The position numbers and the translations under genes are program-made. The notes beneath the pieces were generated by a model. That model saw only the letters and a program-made list of their open reading frames with translations. It searched no databases and had not been told where the DNA came from. Of a stretch of 64,000 nt of DNA, positions 10,824 through 23,439 are shown in pieces. Each line of letters begins with the position of its first letter. The first letter of the stretch is position 1. The DNA comes from Amylostereum areolatum (Eukaryota; Basidiomycota; Agaricomycetes; Russulales; Stereaceae): the NCBI GenBank assembly GCA_012932865.1, contig SAXG01000102.1:48814-112813 (forward strand), read 5' to 3'.

Positions 10824-13103
10824 ATGTCTCGGATGACAGACATGGTGCGTGAAGGGTGTCTCGCTGCCCGAACCGTGCGACGTCGTGAGTTGACGTTTCG
10901 TTTGACAGCGCCGGAGACAGTCGTCGACACGGATCGCGATGCCGCATGATGCGGGGGACTCAGTCGACCCCGCCGCGGATCCCGTCCGGTGGATGTGGCG
11001 CCGCTACCACAAGTCCAACCAGGCCTTCGACAATGCGTTTATCGAGAAGTGGCGGAATGACCTGGACGGGGTCTTGGTTTTCGTACGTCCTTCCCGTCCA
11101 TTTTGGCGCCTGCTTCCCGCTCACCGTGGCATGATTTTTATTTTATTCTAAACTTCCAGACCGGGCTTTTCTCCGCGATGGTCTCCGCATTCTTCATCGA
11201 CAGCTACCACAACCTCCAGCCCGATCCGAATCGGAGTATCATCCGCCTTCTGACCGGTATTTCTACCTCTCTCGACACCCCCACCGGCGCCCCTCCTTCA
11301 AATGCATCCGCCGCCAACTTCACTATATCCCCTCAAGACCTTAGGGCTAGCGTTTTCTTCCTATACAGCCTCTTTTTCAGCGTCACCTGCGCGCTCGCAG
11401 CGACGCTCGTGCAACGATGGGCGCGCATGTTCACCCAGGACACCACCACGCTTCCCGTCCCAGGCAGCGAGCTCGGACGCCGCCGCGCGCTCACCGTCGT
11501 GGGCGCCGTGCGCTTCTTCATGCCCGCCGTGTGCGAGAACATGCCCTTCTTCCTCCACATCTTCGTCTTCCTCTTCTTCGCCGGCCTCGTCGACTACCTG
11601 CGCTCCATCAACGACCTCCTCGCAGACACCATGCTCGGCCTGGTGACGTACATGTCGATCGGGTACGCGGTCCTCACCGTGCTTCCCCTCCTCTGGCGCG
11701 ACTGCCCGTACCAGACGCCGGTGTCGTTCGTCATCTGGCGCGCGCTGCTGGTGCTCACGTTCCTGGCCACCGTCGTCTGCCGGCTGGCGATCAAGGTCCT
11801 GGAGAAGACGACGTCGCGGCCGACGCGGGGGTTCTTCGAGGCGCCGCCCCGCTTTTACCGGCCGTTTACGATGTGCTTGGGCGAGTTCACCGCGAGGGCG
11901 CGCGCGAACGGGAAGCTCCGCGTGTCGGACGCCGTAGCCCTCCTCGATCTCGCTGGATCGTTCAATGACGCGTGCGAGAAGACGACGTTTCTCGAGGGCT
12001 TCAACGGATTCCTTGAAGATTGCGGAGTCGATCTGAAGCCGGGAACGCTCGACGGGTTCCACCACGAAGGTCTCTCTGCCTTGAGGTACCTCGCAGACCA
12101 CGCAGCCCCCATTATTGCCACCATGGTCTCCGTCCTGTCCTCCCCCGATCCTCATGCCGCCCTCGATGCCTGTGAGAAGACCGAGGCGCCAGCGAATGCC
12201 ACGATCCAGACCTGCATGCAGGCATTTCGATTGGTGACCCTCCACCCTACCCACCTCGGTCGCCCCCGGCACGCCCCCAAGGTCATGTTCTTCCAGTCGA
12301 CGGAGTCGATCAACGACGTCGCCCGGATCGTGCCCCTCCTTCGGTCCATCGCCGCCAGCGCCAGCGCCGACGCCGCGACGGCCGTGACGGCGCGGAGCAT
12401 GCTCGCCCTCATCGTCGCCGAGGCACTCTACATCGCGTCCCAAGGGGGCGCCGAACGCGCGGGCTTCGTCTGGATGGTGCGCGAGCACCTCCTTTCCGTC
12501 TGCCCGGTGGACGCGCAGGGCGACGACGCCGCGGTGCTGAAGGATGGCCCGTACGCCTGCGTCTCCACGTTGCTTGAGGACGTCCTACCGCACATCGATG
12601 GAGAGGCGGCGCTGTCCTACATCCTCCACCCCGCGCTGCGCGTGGCAGCGGCGTGCGCGCCGGAGCCCCCTGCCCCCGATGCACTGCGCGAGGCCTTCAG
12701 CCGTGTGCAGCTACTGGCGGACGGGATGACGGTGTGCTGGGACGAGGGGGTGTCGGTGCTGGGGGGCGACAGCGACACGAAGACGCTTGTGGAACGGCCG
12801 AACCGCGTCGTGCCGCGACGGGAGGGTTCGTTCACCGGGCGATCGCAAGAGGCATACCGCCGGCTCCTCGAGGCCATCCGTCCATTCCACACCGCTCTCG
12901 TTCATCCAACCGCATCCGAGTCGCGCCCGGCTCCTGTCCAAGGACCGCCCTCCCGCAAGAGATGGCTGCCGTTGTCCAGACTTACACACCGGCATTTGCA
13001 TGGCAAACCGAGCTCCGGGACTTTCTGTAAGGAAATTTCCGCCTCTCCAGAAAAACTGCGTTCTGAAGATGGGTATTGCGAGTCCGTCGCCGAAGTGGTT
13101 TGA
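10824..13103 (+). CDS. DUF6535 domain membrane protein, paralogue A (intact)
   Basis: Three exons (10824-10844, 10909-11082, 11160-13103) encode about 712 residues. The start MSRMTDM plus RRRQSSTRIAMPHDAG is preferred over the later ATG at 10939 because the paralogue at 24287 conserves the same small first exon and splice sites. The DUF6535 signature is clear: FDNAFIEKWRNDLDGVLVF, then TGLFSAMVSAFFIDSYHNLQ, then membrane helices FFLYSLFFSVTCALAATLVQ, MPFFLHIFVFLFFAGLVDYL and MLGLVTYMSIGYAVLTVLPL, and a long hydrophilic C-terminal part ending GYCESVAEVV. DUF6535 proteins form large families in Agaricomycetes and have no known function. They are probably membrane anchored with a cytosolic helical tail. 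Confidence 0.88.
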
Positions 13104-14512
13104 GGGCTAAGGTGGAGTTCTCGTATTTGCACTATGACGCTATGTGTCGTACACACGTTCGAAAATTAACATGTATTTTTTCAATGTGTATTATTATGCA
13201 TGACTTGACGTTGGAGTGTGACCATCCCTAGGCCAAGAGTGAGTCCGACGGGCTGGAGAGCTGCGAGCCACCATCGTAAAGGGTTCCAGATTTGTCCGCG
13301 ACAAAGTTCGGACCAAGGCTTTGGAGATGTTCGGCGAATTCATACGGGATTCGAGGGGTCTTTTCGCGAAGGGTCCGCTCGACCAGGCGATGACGTGTTT
13401 TGTAGACGCGGCAATCCGTCGACATTGGTCGGAAGACGGGTGGGTGTCGAGAGAAATGCCAGATAGCTTAGGTAGAGGAGTAGAATTTTGAGATTTGCGT
13501 TTGGCGGCCGGGAAATCAGGTACGACGTTGACGCACTCGTGCCTTGGGGCGCATGTTAGTACTTCGATAAGCTGTAATGGAAGGGAAAGAGCGTACGTCC
13601 CGGATGTCCCAGTCCAACGAACGGGCCGAATGTACATTTCGCGCCGTATGGTATTTGTACTGGGTGGCGACGGCGGAGCCCCTATTCGAAGGGTCAAATC
13701 TAGGGAAGGCGCCGAAGGGTGGGCCTAGGGAGGATATCGACTACGCGTATGCACAATAGACAGTGGAACCCGCACTTGAGGGTATTGTTCTCCGGCGGCG
13801 GTCCAGGCGGCTAGGGATAATCTCTTCTATTGATTCGGATAGAGTTGCGGTTGACTTGTGAGGAGGGGGCCGCATCTATCAATTGCGCGGTATTGAGGTC
13901 CTCGGGAGACAGTAAGAAAGGGAGAGGTGGGAGAGGTGAGGACCCCACACATTCAATTTGCCTGGCTCGCTGCGGGACACCGCTACGTAGCAGACTATAC
14001 GAATGATAACAGGGAGATCTAATGGATAGATACATCCGTGGGAGGATGCAGATGGGGATGCATGAGAAAGGACTGGCTGAGGGCAGCCGCAGAGGAGACA
14101 AAGAGTTGAGGATGTTTCGGGGAATCGATCGTACCCGCGTGACCCGTACCCGCGACCCGTCACGCGTCACGGGTCGGCAGACCCCTAGTGGTGGACGTAC
14201 ACTTCAGCTGTAGTGTTCGACTGGTCAGTACTGCAGTCAGAAGCCGTGCGCGAAAAGGATCATCAAAGAATGCACCTCGATTTCAGCCCGCCATACAAAG
14301 TCTCAACGCAAGAGGGGCACAGTCGGAGATACGCGTCTCGTCACGTGCGAGGACTTCTGCTGAACTGAGTGACCAATGCTGGGACCGGTTGGAATATACT
14401 TCTGGCCTCTGACCAACAGGTCATCGAACCGCAGAGCTCGTTAGGTGAGCAGCTTCATGCTCCTTTACATCGTAAAGTATACCAAACCTGGAACTAACAA
14501 ACGTCAAGGACA
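13104..14512. other. Gene-poor region
   Basis: Apart from an orphan coding-like stretch (13243-13491, listed separately) I see no gene. Antisense frames across 13194-13697 have a composition that looks like a shadow. The sequence before 14513 would be the promoter of the APH-like gene. Confidence 0.45.
13243..13491 (+). pseudogene. Orphan coding-like fragment
   Basis: A frame without an early ATG reads GELRATIVKGSRFVRDKV and continues RTKALEMFGEFIRDSRGLFA, KGPLDQAMTCFVDAAIRRHW before a stop. The amphipathic composition (balanced K/R/D/E with hydrophobic spacing) looks like real protein, unlike the frames around it. I do not recognise the family. It could be a remnant exon or an exon of an unrecognised gene. 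Confidence 0.25.
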
Positions 14513-15515
14513 ATGTCGTTGTGCCCTTCCTCTACTGAGCCCAGCATACCTCTGCCCACATCGTACATTGATCTGGAGGCCATCAAACATCCGAATGTGC
14601 TCTACGACAAAGACTTCAAGAGGGTGGTCAGGATCTCGAAGGGAACGGTCGTCAAATATGGTGGAATGGACCTGGCGGAGGAGGTCATCTGCATGCGTTT
14701 CGCGGCAAAGCGACGGTTGCCTGTCCCCAAAGTCATTCACTGTCCAGGTGTCCCAGAAAAGAGGTTCGTGTCAATATCACTGCAAAGATTTCTTTTCTCT
14801 TATCCATAGTGCCACTCCATGCGAAAAGCATATGGCATTATGAAGCGAGGATATGTGCACTTTTTTCTGATGGCTTACGTATTGCAGGGTGCCTTGGACC
14901 ATGCCAGGGCCAAACGATGGCCTTCTTCCTACAGATGTCTGGTATATCTGTATGGAAGAGGTCAAAGGCGTCTCCCTTGACCGGGTTGTCGACCAGCTGC
15001 CGGAAAACGTTCTGACATCCATTGGCGAACAGCTCAAGACCATCGTTGTCCAGATAGGCAGCCTGCAGGCACAAACCCTTGGATCAGTGACCGGTGATTC
15101 GTACCGCACATTGCTGGTTCCCCCTCCCTACCAACCTGAGCGTGTCTTTGCGTCCGTTACCGAGTTTCGCGAATTCTTCCTCGGTCTACTTTCGGCGTTC
15201 CCGGAAGGAAAGCTGCATGCGGTAGAACTACTTTCTCTCATCCCCACCGACTCTGCGATATGTTTCACACATGGTGATCTCTTACCCAAGAACATCATGG
15301 TAGACCCTGAAGATGATTACAAGTTAACCGGCATCATCGATTGGGCCAACTCTGGGTTCTATCCCTCGTTCTGGGAGTACTGTCGGATGCACGATCCCAA
15401 TTTCATGACACCAGGATGGTCGAAGATTTTGGAGGTCGTGTATCCGGGAGAACGTCGCCAAACAGAAATAGACTCGGTTAGCAAAATGCTGAATCTCATA
15501 TGCTGGTTTTTGTGA
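14513..15515 (+). CDS. Aminoglycoside-phosphotransferase (APH)-like kinase
   Basis: Two exons (14513-14763 and about 14888-15515) give roughly 290 residues. The N-lobe has VVRISKGTVVKYG, where the lysine is the probable ATP-binding residue, and EEVICMRFAAKRRLPVPKVI. The hinge is WYICMEEVKGVSLDRVV. The catalytic loop is ICFTHGDLLPKNIMVDPE, a canonical HGDxxxxN, and the metal-binding loop is LTGIIDWANSGFYPSFWEYC. These are the hallmarks of the APH/choline-kinase fold. In fungi this family is greatly expanded and its substrates are mostly unknown, so antibiotic resistance should not be inferred. The intron of about 124 nt is longer than its neighbours; its acceptor is chosen to keep KR-VPWTMPGPND in frame. 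Confidence 0.88.
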
Positions 15516-17820
15516 CGGTATGCTCTCACCACCTCATATCCTACATTATGATTGATATAACTTTAGACAATTTGTATGACGGCGGTTCACCGGCCTGACG
15601 ACAGCCCGGCTTCAGCTCTATATACGTTACAATGTGCGAAATGAGGCTTTATTCACCAACCATCCGAGTTGTTCCGGTCGCTCTTCCCCCCATCATCACT
15701 TTACGCTTTCTTTCTTTCTTGATGATTTGGTCATGTGTTGCTATTTCGTGCATGGTCCATTGTTGAAGTTTTGATCCACTTATACAGAACGAACTGCAAC
15801 TTAGTTCGTCTGGGCATCGCACACACTCAACTTCGCGTCCTCAAGCACCCCTAGACGCCGCGCCTGGCTCGGTGAGCCAGAAACACTCCTCCCACGCGTC
15901 GTGCGCTCGTCCGTCGTGCGGCGATCCTAAACATGTGGTTTCGCTTCTGATCCTCCACTGGTATCTAGGTCGTCGTCAGAAACCTCTCAATACGGCATGT
16001 CGCGCCGCTTGTTTACCACGACATTGACTCTCACTACTTGCCATTGACGCTGTACCTCAGAATCACCTGAGCAGCATCGCCCATGAAAAGTTCCCAGAGA
16101 AATATGGAGCTACGTTCTGACTGAATATTGTACGGTACGTCGCTTCCGTGTCCTACATCCCTCAATCCATCAACCAGGATGTTGCTGATATCTAATCCCC
16201 AGACGATCATATCAAAGAGAACAATGAACAAGAGATAAAATGTTGGCTGTCGGGTGACGTCGCCTGCTGATCTAGTGCTCACTACCTTGTAGGTGTACCA
16301 GTAGATACTGTATCGCCTCGAGCATCCTCTCAGCAGCGGTGCGCTGCGCAGGCTCGCAGAGGGAAAGTTTACTGATTTTCAGGCGGAATGGTAGAGCGTG
16401 TGCACTGACTCCGAGTACCTTTGCATGCTGATTAAACCGCACGCCTTGCGTTCTGCCTACTAGCGAGCGTTGTCGCCCTCGCTTATGCTATGCTTACCCT
16501 TTACTGTACCCCTTTTCAACCCCAACATGGCCATTCCGCGTCCACCTCCGTATGCAACTAGTCTCCGACGCTTCAAAACATCCGCAGGAAATACGAGGCG
16601 TTGATGTGGTAGTATATGCGGAGGATTAATTTGATGTAGGATTGAGGGAGCGGTTATACATGACATTCTCGTTGTGGTACGTTTCCGTCCTTGGTCGCCC
16701 CTTTGCCTTCCCTCGCACCCGTCTACATTTTTCATCTAGGTTTTCTTTTCACTGCCCTTGTTATGCGTGATGCGCTAACGTTATCTAGAATACAATGGTT
16801 CCGTCTACCTGTTTCCTTGCGCATCTCACGATATGCATTGCGGGGACTGGCGCGCACCGAACAACTTCATGTGGGCGGCGAGCGCCGGAGCGTAACCGTG
16901 GTCGGCATTAAATGACGTCCGTCGAGAGCTGGAGAGCATCGCACTGCAGGCCAGGTAGCAAGTTCATCTCAATAACCTAGGCAATGAGCGTTGGCAACAA
17001 GATCTGGTACTCCCTCAGCCAGTTTTTGGGTACACGTTAACGCCGGTACTGGCTACGTTCGGGCCTCTGTTTCCACAACATTTAGCCGCGAAAGAGATAC
17101 ACGACCCGAACAGAAAGGCGCGTCCTTAACGATCCCAGCTACGACGCACTTTCCGAGTGGCCAAGCACAGGTCAAAACGGCTCAGGAGCGCGAGGAGAAA
17201 GGGAACGCGACGAAGATGGGCATCCCATAGACGAGGAAGATGCGCGTGATTTTCAGTCGTACCCACCTTGCCTCACCACTCGCCTCTACCAACTGTTTCT
17301 TTCATGCCTTCGGCCGAGCGCTTAGCCACTTCCGCCACGCTACTACACGACGATGTGGTCTATCAAGAACCGGGACGCCTCCGTGAAGGCCCTTCTTTCG
17401 AGCTTGTTCGCGGATCGTAGCGTACCAATTTGGGTGCGCGAGAGCGGCGACGGGGAGCAGGAAGATAAAAGCGGTGACGACGGCGGGGGCCCAAAACGAA
17501 CGAACACAGTCGCTGTCCCAATCGGTCAGGCGTGTCCCTACACAAACGGAAATTGCCAGCGGCGGTGAGTGCGGGGGTCGATTATACATGTACAGTGCAT
17601 GGATTCAAACGTTCGACGTTCAATAAACACGAACCAAAAACCTGCTCTGTGCTCATCACGCCGGCCTGTGTACTTATCCCCGCGCTAACGGTGCGCGTAT
17701 TTTACACTTTCCTATGCTATGTCCACGTTGAACAGGAAGGCTGTGTACGAGATATCGAAGCGTACTTGGACGTGGGGCTGATTCCAAGAAATGATGACGA
17801 CGTTGACCACATTCTTCGGC
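15516..17820. other. Gene-poor region with possible membrane-protein remnant
   Basis: The minus strand at 16034-16282 reads PTFYLLFIVLFDMIVWGLDI and later SIFLWELFMGDAAQVILRYS. This looks like part of a polytopic membrane protein of the kind common in basidiomycetes, but no partner exons could be assembled. I see nothing else convincing. Confidence 0.3.
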
Positions 17821-18155
17821 GAGGACCCGTGAAGCTCCTGTGGATGTTTGTCCGGCGAACTTCCCGATTTTCGGTCAAAAAATGCACTTTTTTAGGCCCC
17901 AAAAATGCACTTTCGGCTAAGACTCGGCCCTGTTCCTGAAGCACGTGCCGTTTTTCCGCCGTCTCCGGCTCAGGACCAAGCTTTTTGGCATTAAAAGTTG
18001 GCCCAGACGGCCTCAAAAATGCACTTTTCTGACAAGGATATCCAGATTTTGGCTCAAAAGATGCACTTTCTGGGGAGCGATTTCGACAACTTTTGCCTCA
18101 AAAAATGCACTTTGGCGGACACACATCTGCAGGAGCTTCACGGGTCCTCTTCGGC
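17815..18155. mobile_element. MITE (17821-18149) with 6 bp target duplication
   Basis: A 329 bp element with terminal inverted repeats of about 36 bp: both ends start gaggacccgtgaagctcctg and continue with a gatgt..tgtccg block. It is flanked by direct repeats TTCGGC at 17815-17820 and 18150-18155. There is no coding capacity. The interior carries five copies of a short motif of the form aaaatgcactttt (around 17880, 17906, 18018, 18058, 18103). It is non-autonomous, and the family is not assigned. Confidence 0.8.
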
Positions 18156-18870
18156 GTCGCGATCCCGTTCACCTCATGTGGCCCAAATATTGTCCTCCGC
18201 CTCTGTAATGCGCCTGACGCCGACCGTCCTTTCAAAGTCTAACAATTCCATCACAGTGTCGTTGTTTGACGATTGCGATAACCGAGTGAACAATAGATTA
18301 GTGAGTATACTCAGTCGAGACATTGAGTCTCGACCCTCCGGCGCAGGGCGTCAATGTGCACGTATCGGTGAATCTAGCATCTAGCGACACCTTTAGGAGG
18401 TCGAGGGAATATTCCATCAGACCAGATACTACGATGGGAAGCATGTCGACCAGTTACGAGGCGGAGAGATCAAGGAGAGCGATAGATTCAAAACAATTCA
18501 TTGGCTCATGGAGAAGTAGAGCAGCAGGTCATGGGTCACAGAGATGGGAAAGCAGAGATAGATTCAAAGCAGTCGATTGGCTCCCAATTTGTATGTGGGA
18601 AGGGGGGCGCAGAGCGAGCCTCTAATTTCAAAGACGCTTAAAAGCAACCTATGAGGGAGCTCTGCATACACCCCCACCCATAGCCCACGAACGTCAGTTT
18701 TTACTTTCTATGTCTATGCATTATGTTCAATGTCTTCCAACATGCCACTTGACTGGCGATAACATACCTACTTCTCTCTCATTGCTTTCTTATTGCCCAG
18801 GTTGTAGGTAAGTCCCCGTCATCCAAGGCATTTGCCGCATGCGCTGATAGATACTTATGTAGCAGACACC

Positions 18871-19341
18871 ATGGACATCAATGTTTATGCCGTCTACCCG
18901 GACAATAGTGACCTGAAGGATGTCTTTCTGCAGGCAGCCGGTAGAAACTATTCCGGGGTTGGAGAGCGTCACGTTGTTCTGTACTGGCTAAACCTCCATG
19001 ACATTCCCAAAGGCCACCTCGTCACACAAATCATCCAACTGGTCGGAATCCCTGGACAATGGTCGTGGCAAAATGTTGCGAAGTTCCGCGATATTCGTAC
19101 GATTTCCAACCACGATGTTTACTCGCTGGGCAAGTTCACTCGTTCTCAGAGGGACCGCATCATCGAACTTGCAGGTGAGGTCAAATTCGACGCTCAATCG
19201 ACCGTGAACACGTGTCGCGTCTGGATGCGCGACCTCCTGGAAGCGATGACAAAGGACCCCATCATCTCCCTGAGCAATGACAAATTCAGCGAGATAGACA
19301 GTGGAGTTCCTCTCCTCAAGCGTCAACCAGAGCAAGTCTAG
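18871..19341 (+). CDS. Hypothetical protein, 156 aa
   Basis: The first in-frame ATG gives MDINVYAVYPDNSDLKDVFL and the frame continues to a stop at 19341. The C-terminal half contains STVNTCRVWMRDLLEAM, which recalls small basidiomycete proteins with a conserved Cys-x-x-Trp near the end; I cannot assign a named family. Balanced composition and lack of low complexity make it a plausible gene. A tag acceptor (ttatgtag) just upstream of the ATG suggests a possible 5' exon. No signal peptide or membrane segment is visible. Confidence 0.6.
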   Translation: MDINVYAVYPDNSDLKDVFLQAAGRNYSGVGERHVVLYWLNLHDIPKGHLVTQIIQLVGIPGQWSWQNVAKFRDIRTISNHDVYSLGKFTRSQRDRIIELAGEVKFDAQSTVNTCRVWMRDLLEAMTKDPIISLSNDKFSEIDSGVPLLKRQPEQV

Positions 19342-19537
19342 GTTTTTAGTGAGCATCTTATTCCATTGAGAGTCAACAATTACTACAATCATGCAGATGG
19401 ATTTCGCGACCAACGCAAGAGACTGTTCAGCGTGGATGCGGAGGAGGCTACGGGCAGTTTGGAGAGATACGTTGGTTTATGTATGCTCTTATTCACAATC
19501 ATCGCTGGTTGTAGACATGTTGGCACGGACTCAGTTG

Positions 19538-22500
19538 TCATATTGCATAAGATGTGTGTACGTGTGTACGCGTGTGAGGACAAAATAGTGTTGCCGCGAG
19601 ACTGAGACGTCGCACGACGAGACGGTCGTGCGACGGCCGACGGGTGCTAGACCGTCTCGAGACGGTTGTGCGATCCTCCGTTGTGGGTGCGCGGGCGGTC
19701 CCCGAATCGCTGCGGGAGGTGTCCTCCTCGAGCGCGGCGGTAAGCTTGCCCTCGATCCTGTCCCTGAACTCCAACAAGGCTTTCCCAGGCGGCGTCTCCG
19801 CTTCCAGCCTCCCCTCCGCCACGAGATCCTCCAGCGTCTTCGCCAACCTCGGCAACTCCGTCTGCAGCCTCTCAATCTCGTCGGATACGCTTTTGTACGT
19901 GTTGATTCGGTGCAGGACCGTCGATCCGGAGAGCGTGTGCGGGCGCATGAAGTTGTCGCTGCCTACTCGTGTGCGGACATCCAGGTCCTTCATCCCGGCG
20001 ACGTCGAGCGGCGTCTGACCAACACCGTTCTCCATGTGAAGCAGCCCCCTCGGCGCGCTTTCGATGAGTATGCGTGCGAGCTTGAAGTTGGCCCCTTGGA
20101 CGGCGACGTGCAGGACGGTCGACCCCGCGGAATCGTGAGCAAAATAGAGGGGTGGATCGAGGCCGTACTCGACGAGGACCCTGACGGTATTGTTGTTGCG
20201 TCGTTTCACGGCAAGCATCAAGGGCTACGAACGGAAGTATTGGTGCGCGGGACGATAGTTAGAGCGATCAATGGGACGCACCGTATTCTCTCCATCCTTC
20301 GACTTTTGCTTCAAGAGCTCCTTGGTCAGCTCCTTCGGCAGGACATCCAACACACGCTTCAACGTCGTTATCTTACCCGGAGACTGGACCACACAAAGAA
20401 CGTGGTAAACGTTCCACCTGTGAACCAGAGTCAACGACTATCCGAGGAAGTAAAAGAATGTGGGACGTACCCTCGAATGTCGCGCTCCGAAGGACTACAG
20501 CCCTTGGCCAACAACAGGGCATTGAAACCTGTAAGCTTCGTCCTAACGTCCCTGTCAGCCTACGCTCTCAATACGAACAGGAAAACAAATACCTAACGTG
20601 CATCGCAGTCAACATGAGCTCCGGATAGTGCTCCCACATCTTTTTGACGACATTCAGCTTGTTATTGACCACAGCCGCCGTCAGAGGACTTTTGTTGACC
20701 TCGTTGACCTCCCACCCAAGCCATTTGGGCAACGACCCCTGCAGATCCTCCGCCTCTCTCAGCATCGCCGCCTGTGCTCCTGTGCTGTGCTCCGCGTGGT
20801 ATTGAAAGGCTGCGAAGACGCGCGGTCCAGCGAGATATTTCACAACCTTGACCGAACCCGCCGAGGCCGCGTCACGCAGGAGGGAGGACGAGATAGCAGC
20901 CTGGATAGAACGCGAGGCTGTACCCTTGTTAGCAAGATCCTTGCGTTTCTTCCCGCCCACGTTAAGTCCGTCGTAGATGCGTTCCTGTTTCGCCGGAGTC
21001 TTCGCTTCTCCCTTGTCCGCCTCCGCGCGCTTTCCCTTCGGCGCTTCCTCCCTCCGCGCAAGCGGTGCCCCCGCCCGTCGAATAATTTCATCCAGCATTT
21101 CCGGTCGATCCTCCGTTACCGACCATGCCAGAGCGTCGTCTCTGAACGACGCACAGCCAGCCTCCTGATGAAGGTCCGCGATCTTGAAGAATGCCTCCAT
21201 ATCATTGTCTACGATGGCCTTCTGCAGCGGCGTCGTCTGAATACGTTCCACCTTCTCCTTGTGCCGCCACGGCGATATCGATTGGAGCAGCGCGCTGGCG
21301 GGGATGGCGCATTTGACGGAAGAGGGGCGTGCCGCGATGTCGGTGAAATTGATCGATTCTTCCTTCATGTCGACGCTGTGGTCCGAATCGCTACCTTCGT
21401 CGTCGGAATCGCCTTGAAAGGGGGTGGATGTCAGTTAGACACACGAGGGCACAGTAAACGCAGCACTTACTCCCAATGAGACGGTTTACATCGAACGGAA
21501 TCTCGGGCTTCTCAGGCGGCTGGTACTGTGCGCAAGCGATCCCAACGACGAGCCTTGCCGTCTCCCAGTACCTACGATGCAGCGCCACCGCAAGAGGTGT
21601 GTAACCTTCGCAGAAAGTCAGCGCTGGTGAAAAACAAGGCAACGAATAAATCTCACCTAGAGATGGGAACGCCTTGATCGGGCTTGTCGTCTGCACCGTA
21701 ACCCGGATAGGTTCATGCGCTGCCGAGTCAACCTTTTCTTTGGGTAGACACAACGATGCGCTGGTTGTCGCCCTCCCAACACGCTTGGTATAGCTCGTCG
21801 TAGGGAGCTTTGAGATGCAGCGGAACGGGGTCCACGACGCCAGCCGCTGCCAAACGGACGTATCCTGAGCCTTGAGTTGGGCCTGCCTGACCGCCGCCGA
21901 CCACATCCACGATTGAAATACCTAAATGCGTTGGCATTTTGGGAATATCAATATCTTGATGACGCGCCGGGCCCTCTTCCCCCGATGACTCCGTCTGCTC
22001 CCCAGACGGGTGGGCCCGCATGAATGCCACGATCCCTCGATAGCAGGATCGCCTCCGCCTTCTTCCGCTGGTCTGGCGACAGAGTCGTCAAGGAACCCTG
22101 AAGCCGGGCGACCATCTTCACGCGCGACGTTCTTTCTCGGTCCAGTAGGGGTGCCAGCGCCGAGGATAGGTATGCGCGGCAGTCGCGCCATGAATCGCCC
22201 ACGGGCGACGTCAGCCCTTTGACCGGTCCCTCCGCTGCTTTACGTAGCTCGTCTTCGAAGGTTTGGATTATGAAGTCGATCCGATCCGCAATGGTTCCCT
22301 TGTCCGGCTGTCTGCCGTGGTTATACGCGAGGGTATAGTGTGCGTGATTGGCGAATGGGACGCCGATGATGACGAGGGGGTAGGCCAGGTCGTCGAAGTT
22401 CGTGAGGGCGGCTTCGAGAGGGAGAAAGAGGCGCTCAAGATGGTCCGTGACCAGGGGAAGGTAGCGTAGGTGCTTGGGTCTGTAACGTCGACGTCAGAGA

Positions 22501-23278
22501 GTTCCGAGCATAGCTAAAGACACGATAAAGCCTACCTAATATCTTCAGCCCGTGATACGTCCTCCGCCCCATAATCGAACTTGGCACCGTACGCGAGAAG
22601 AATAGCGACCATCGAATAGTCGCCATTATAGATCGCCGTGACCAGCGGAAACAAGATCAAACAATGGCTGGTCCACGCGGAGAAATCCAGTATCACCTTC
22701 GCGTTCGGATCGTGCTTCAAGAGCGTCTCCACCAGAGCTGTCTTGCCCTTGGACACAGCGCGGTGGAAGATGGTGTACTGGTTTTCGTCCGCTATAGACG
22801 AGGTCGCGCCAGCTGCGATCAGCTTTTCCGCGATCTCTGCAGAACGGGCGTCGTCCGGCGTGAGGAGGGTCATCGAGAGCGGGTAGAGTGGTTTGCCGTC
22901 CAACCCTTTCGTAGGGAGCTTCGCGTCCGCGCCTGCGGCGAGCAGGAGGTCGACGACTTCGAGCGAGCCCGCGAGAATCGCGTAGGCGAGGGGTGTGAAC
23001 ACGAAGTCCCAGTCGGGTAGGGAGAGGTCCAGGATGTCCGGCTTGCTTTCGTTGTCGTTCAGGAAATCCGCGTCTGTCTGTCGGCCTTCGAGTGTGGAGA
23101 CTTGGACCTTCACGTAGTCCTTGTCCTCGCTGCGGTCTTCCCCGACAACAGGGTGCATTTGGAGCCCCGGGTGGGGCTGGTGAACCACAGGCTCCTCCCA
23201 GGTTCCCACCGTCACTCGAGTGCGCATGTCATCTGGAGCCTTTCTCCGCTCGGTTTCAATTTTCACGTCTTCGGTCAA
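19538..23278 (-). CDS. Large ankyrin-repeat protein
   Basis: Several exons on the minus strand. Near the N-terminus: FTPLAYAILAGSLEVVDLLL and NQYTIFHRAVSKGKTALVET, ankyrin helices. Middle: LYQACWEGDNQRIV, GYTPLAVALHRRYWETARLV, then TTPLQKAIVDNDMEAFFKIA and SPLTAAVVNNKLNVVKKMWE. Near the C-terminus: RRNNNTVRVLVEYGLDPPLY and STVLHVAVQGANFKLARILI, then a basic tail. The ankyrin repeats are degenerate and interrupted by long linkers rich in charged residues. Length would be about 1,000 residues. The true start is not certain: the frame opens around 23278 without a clear ATG, and an internal Met at about 23228 or an upstream exon are both possible. Exon joins between 21400 and 22550 are inferred. 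Function unknown; a scaffold role is likely from the repeats alone. Confidence 0.65.
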
Positions 23279-23439
23279 TGGAAAGATTCAAAGTAAGTAG
23301 TCACGCTCGCCGCCACTCTTGTAAGTTACGATGAAGGCTTGTCCATTCCGCGCTGCGTTCTGGCCTGCGAAGCCGCGGTACGGGTACCACTAGTCAGTAT
23401 GTCATGAGCGGTGCAAGCCCAAGATTCTACCTCGAGCGA

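Noticed and set aside
11361..12488. Minus-strand 375-codon frame within DUF6535 A
   Set aside because: Mirror frame of GC-rich codons; the plus strand shows a conserved family, membrane helices and a paralogue with matching splice sites.
14513..15515. Antibiotic-resistance phosphotransferase
   Set aside because: Only the APH fold motifs are present; the family is large in fungi and substrates differ, so a resistance function is not supported.
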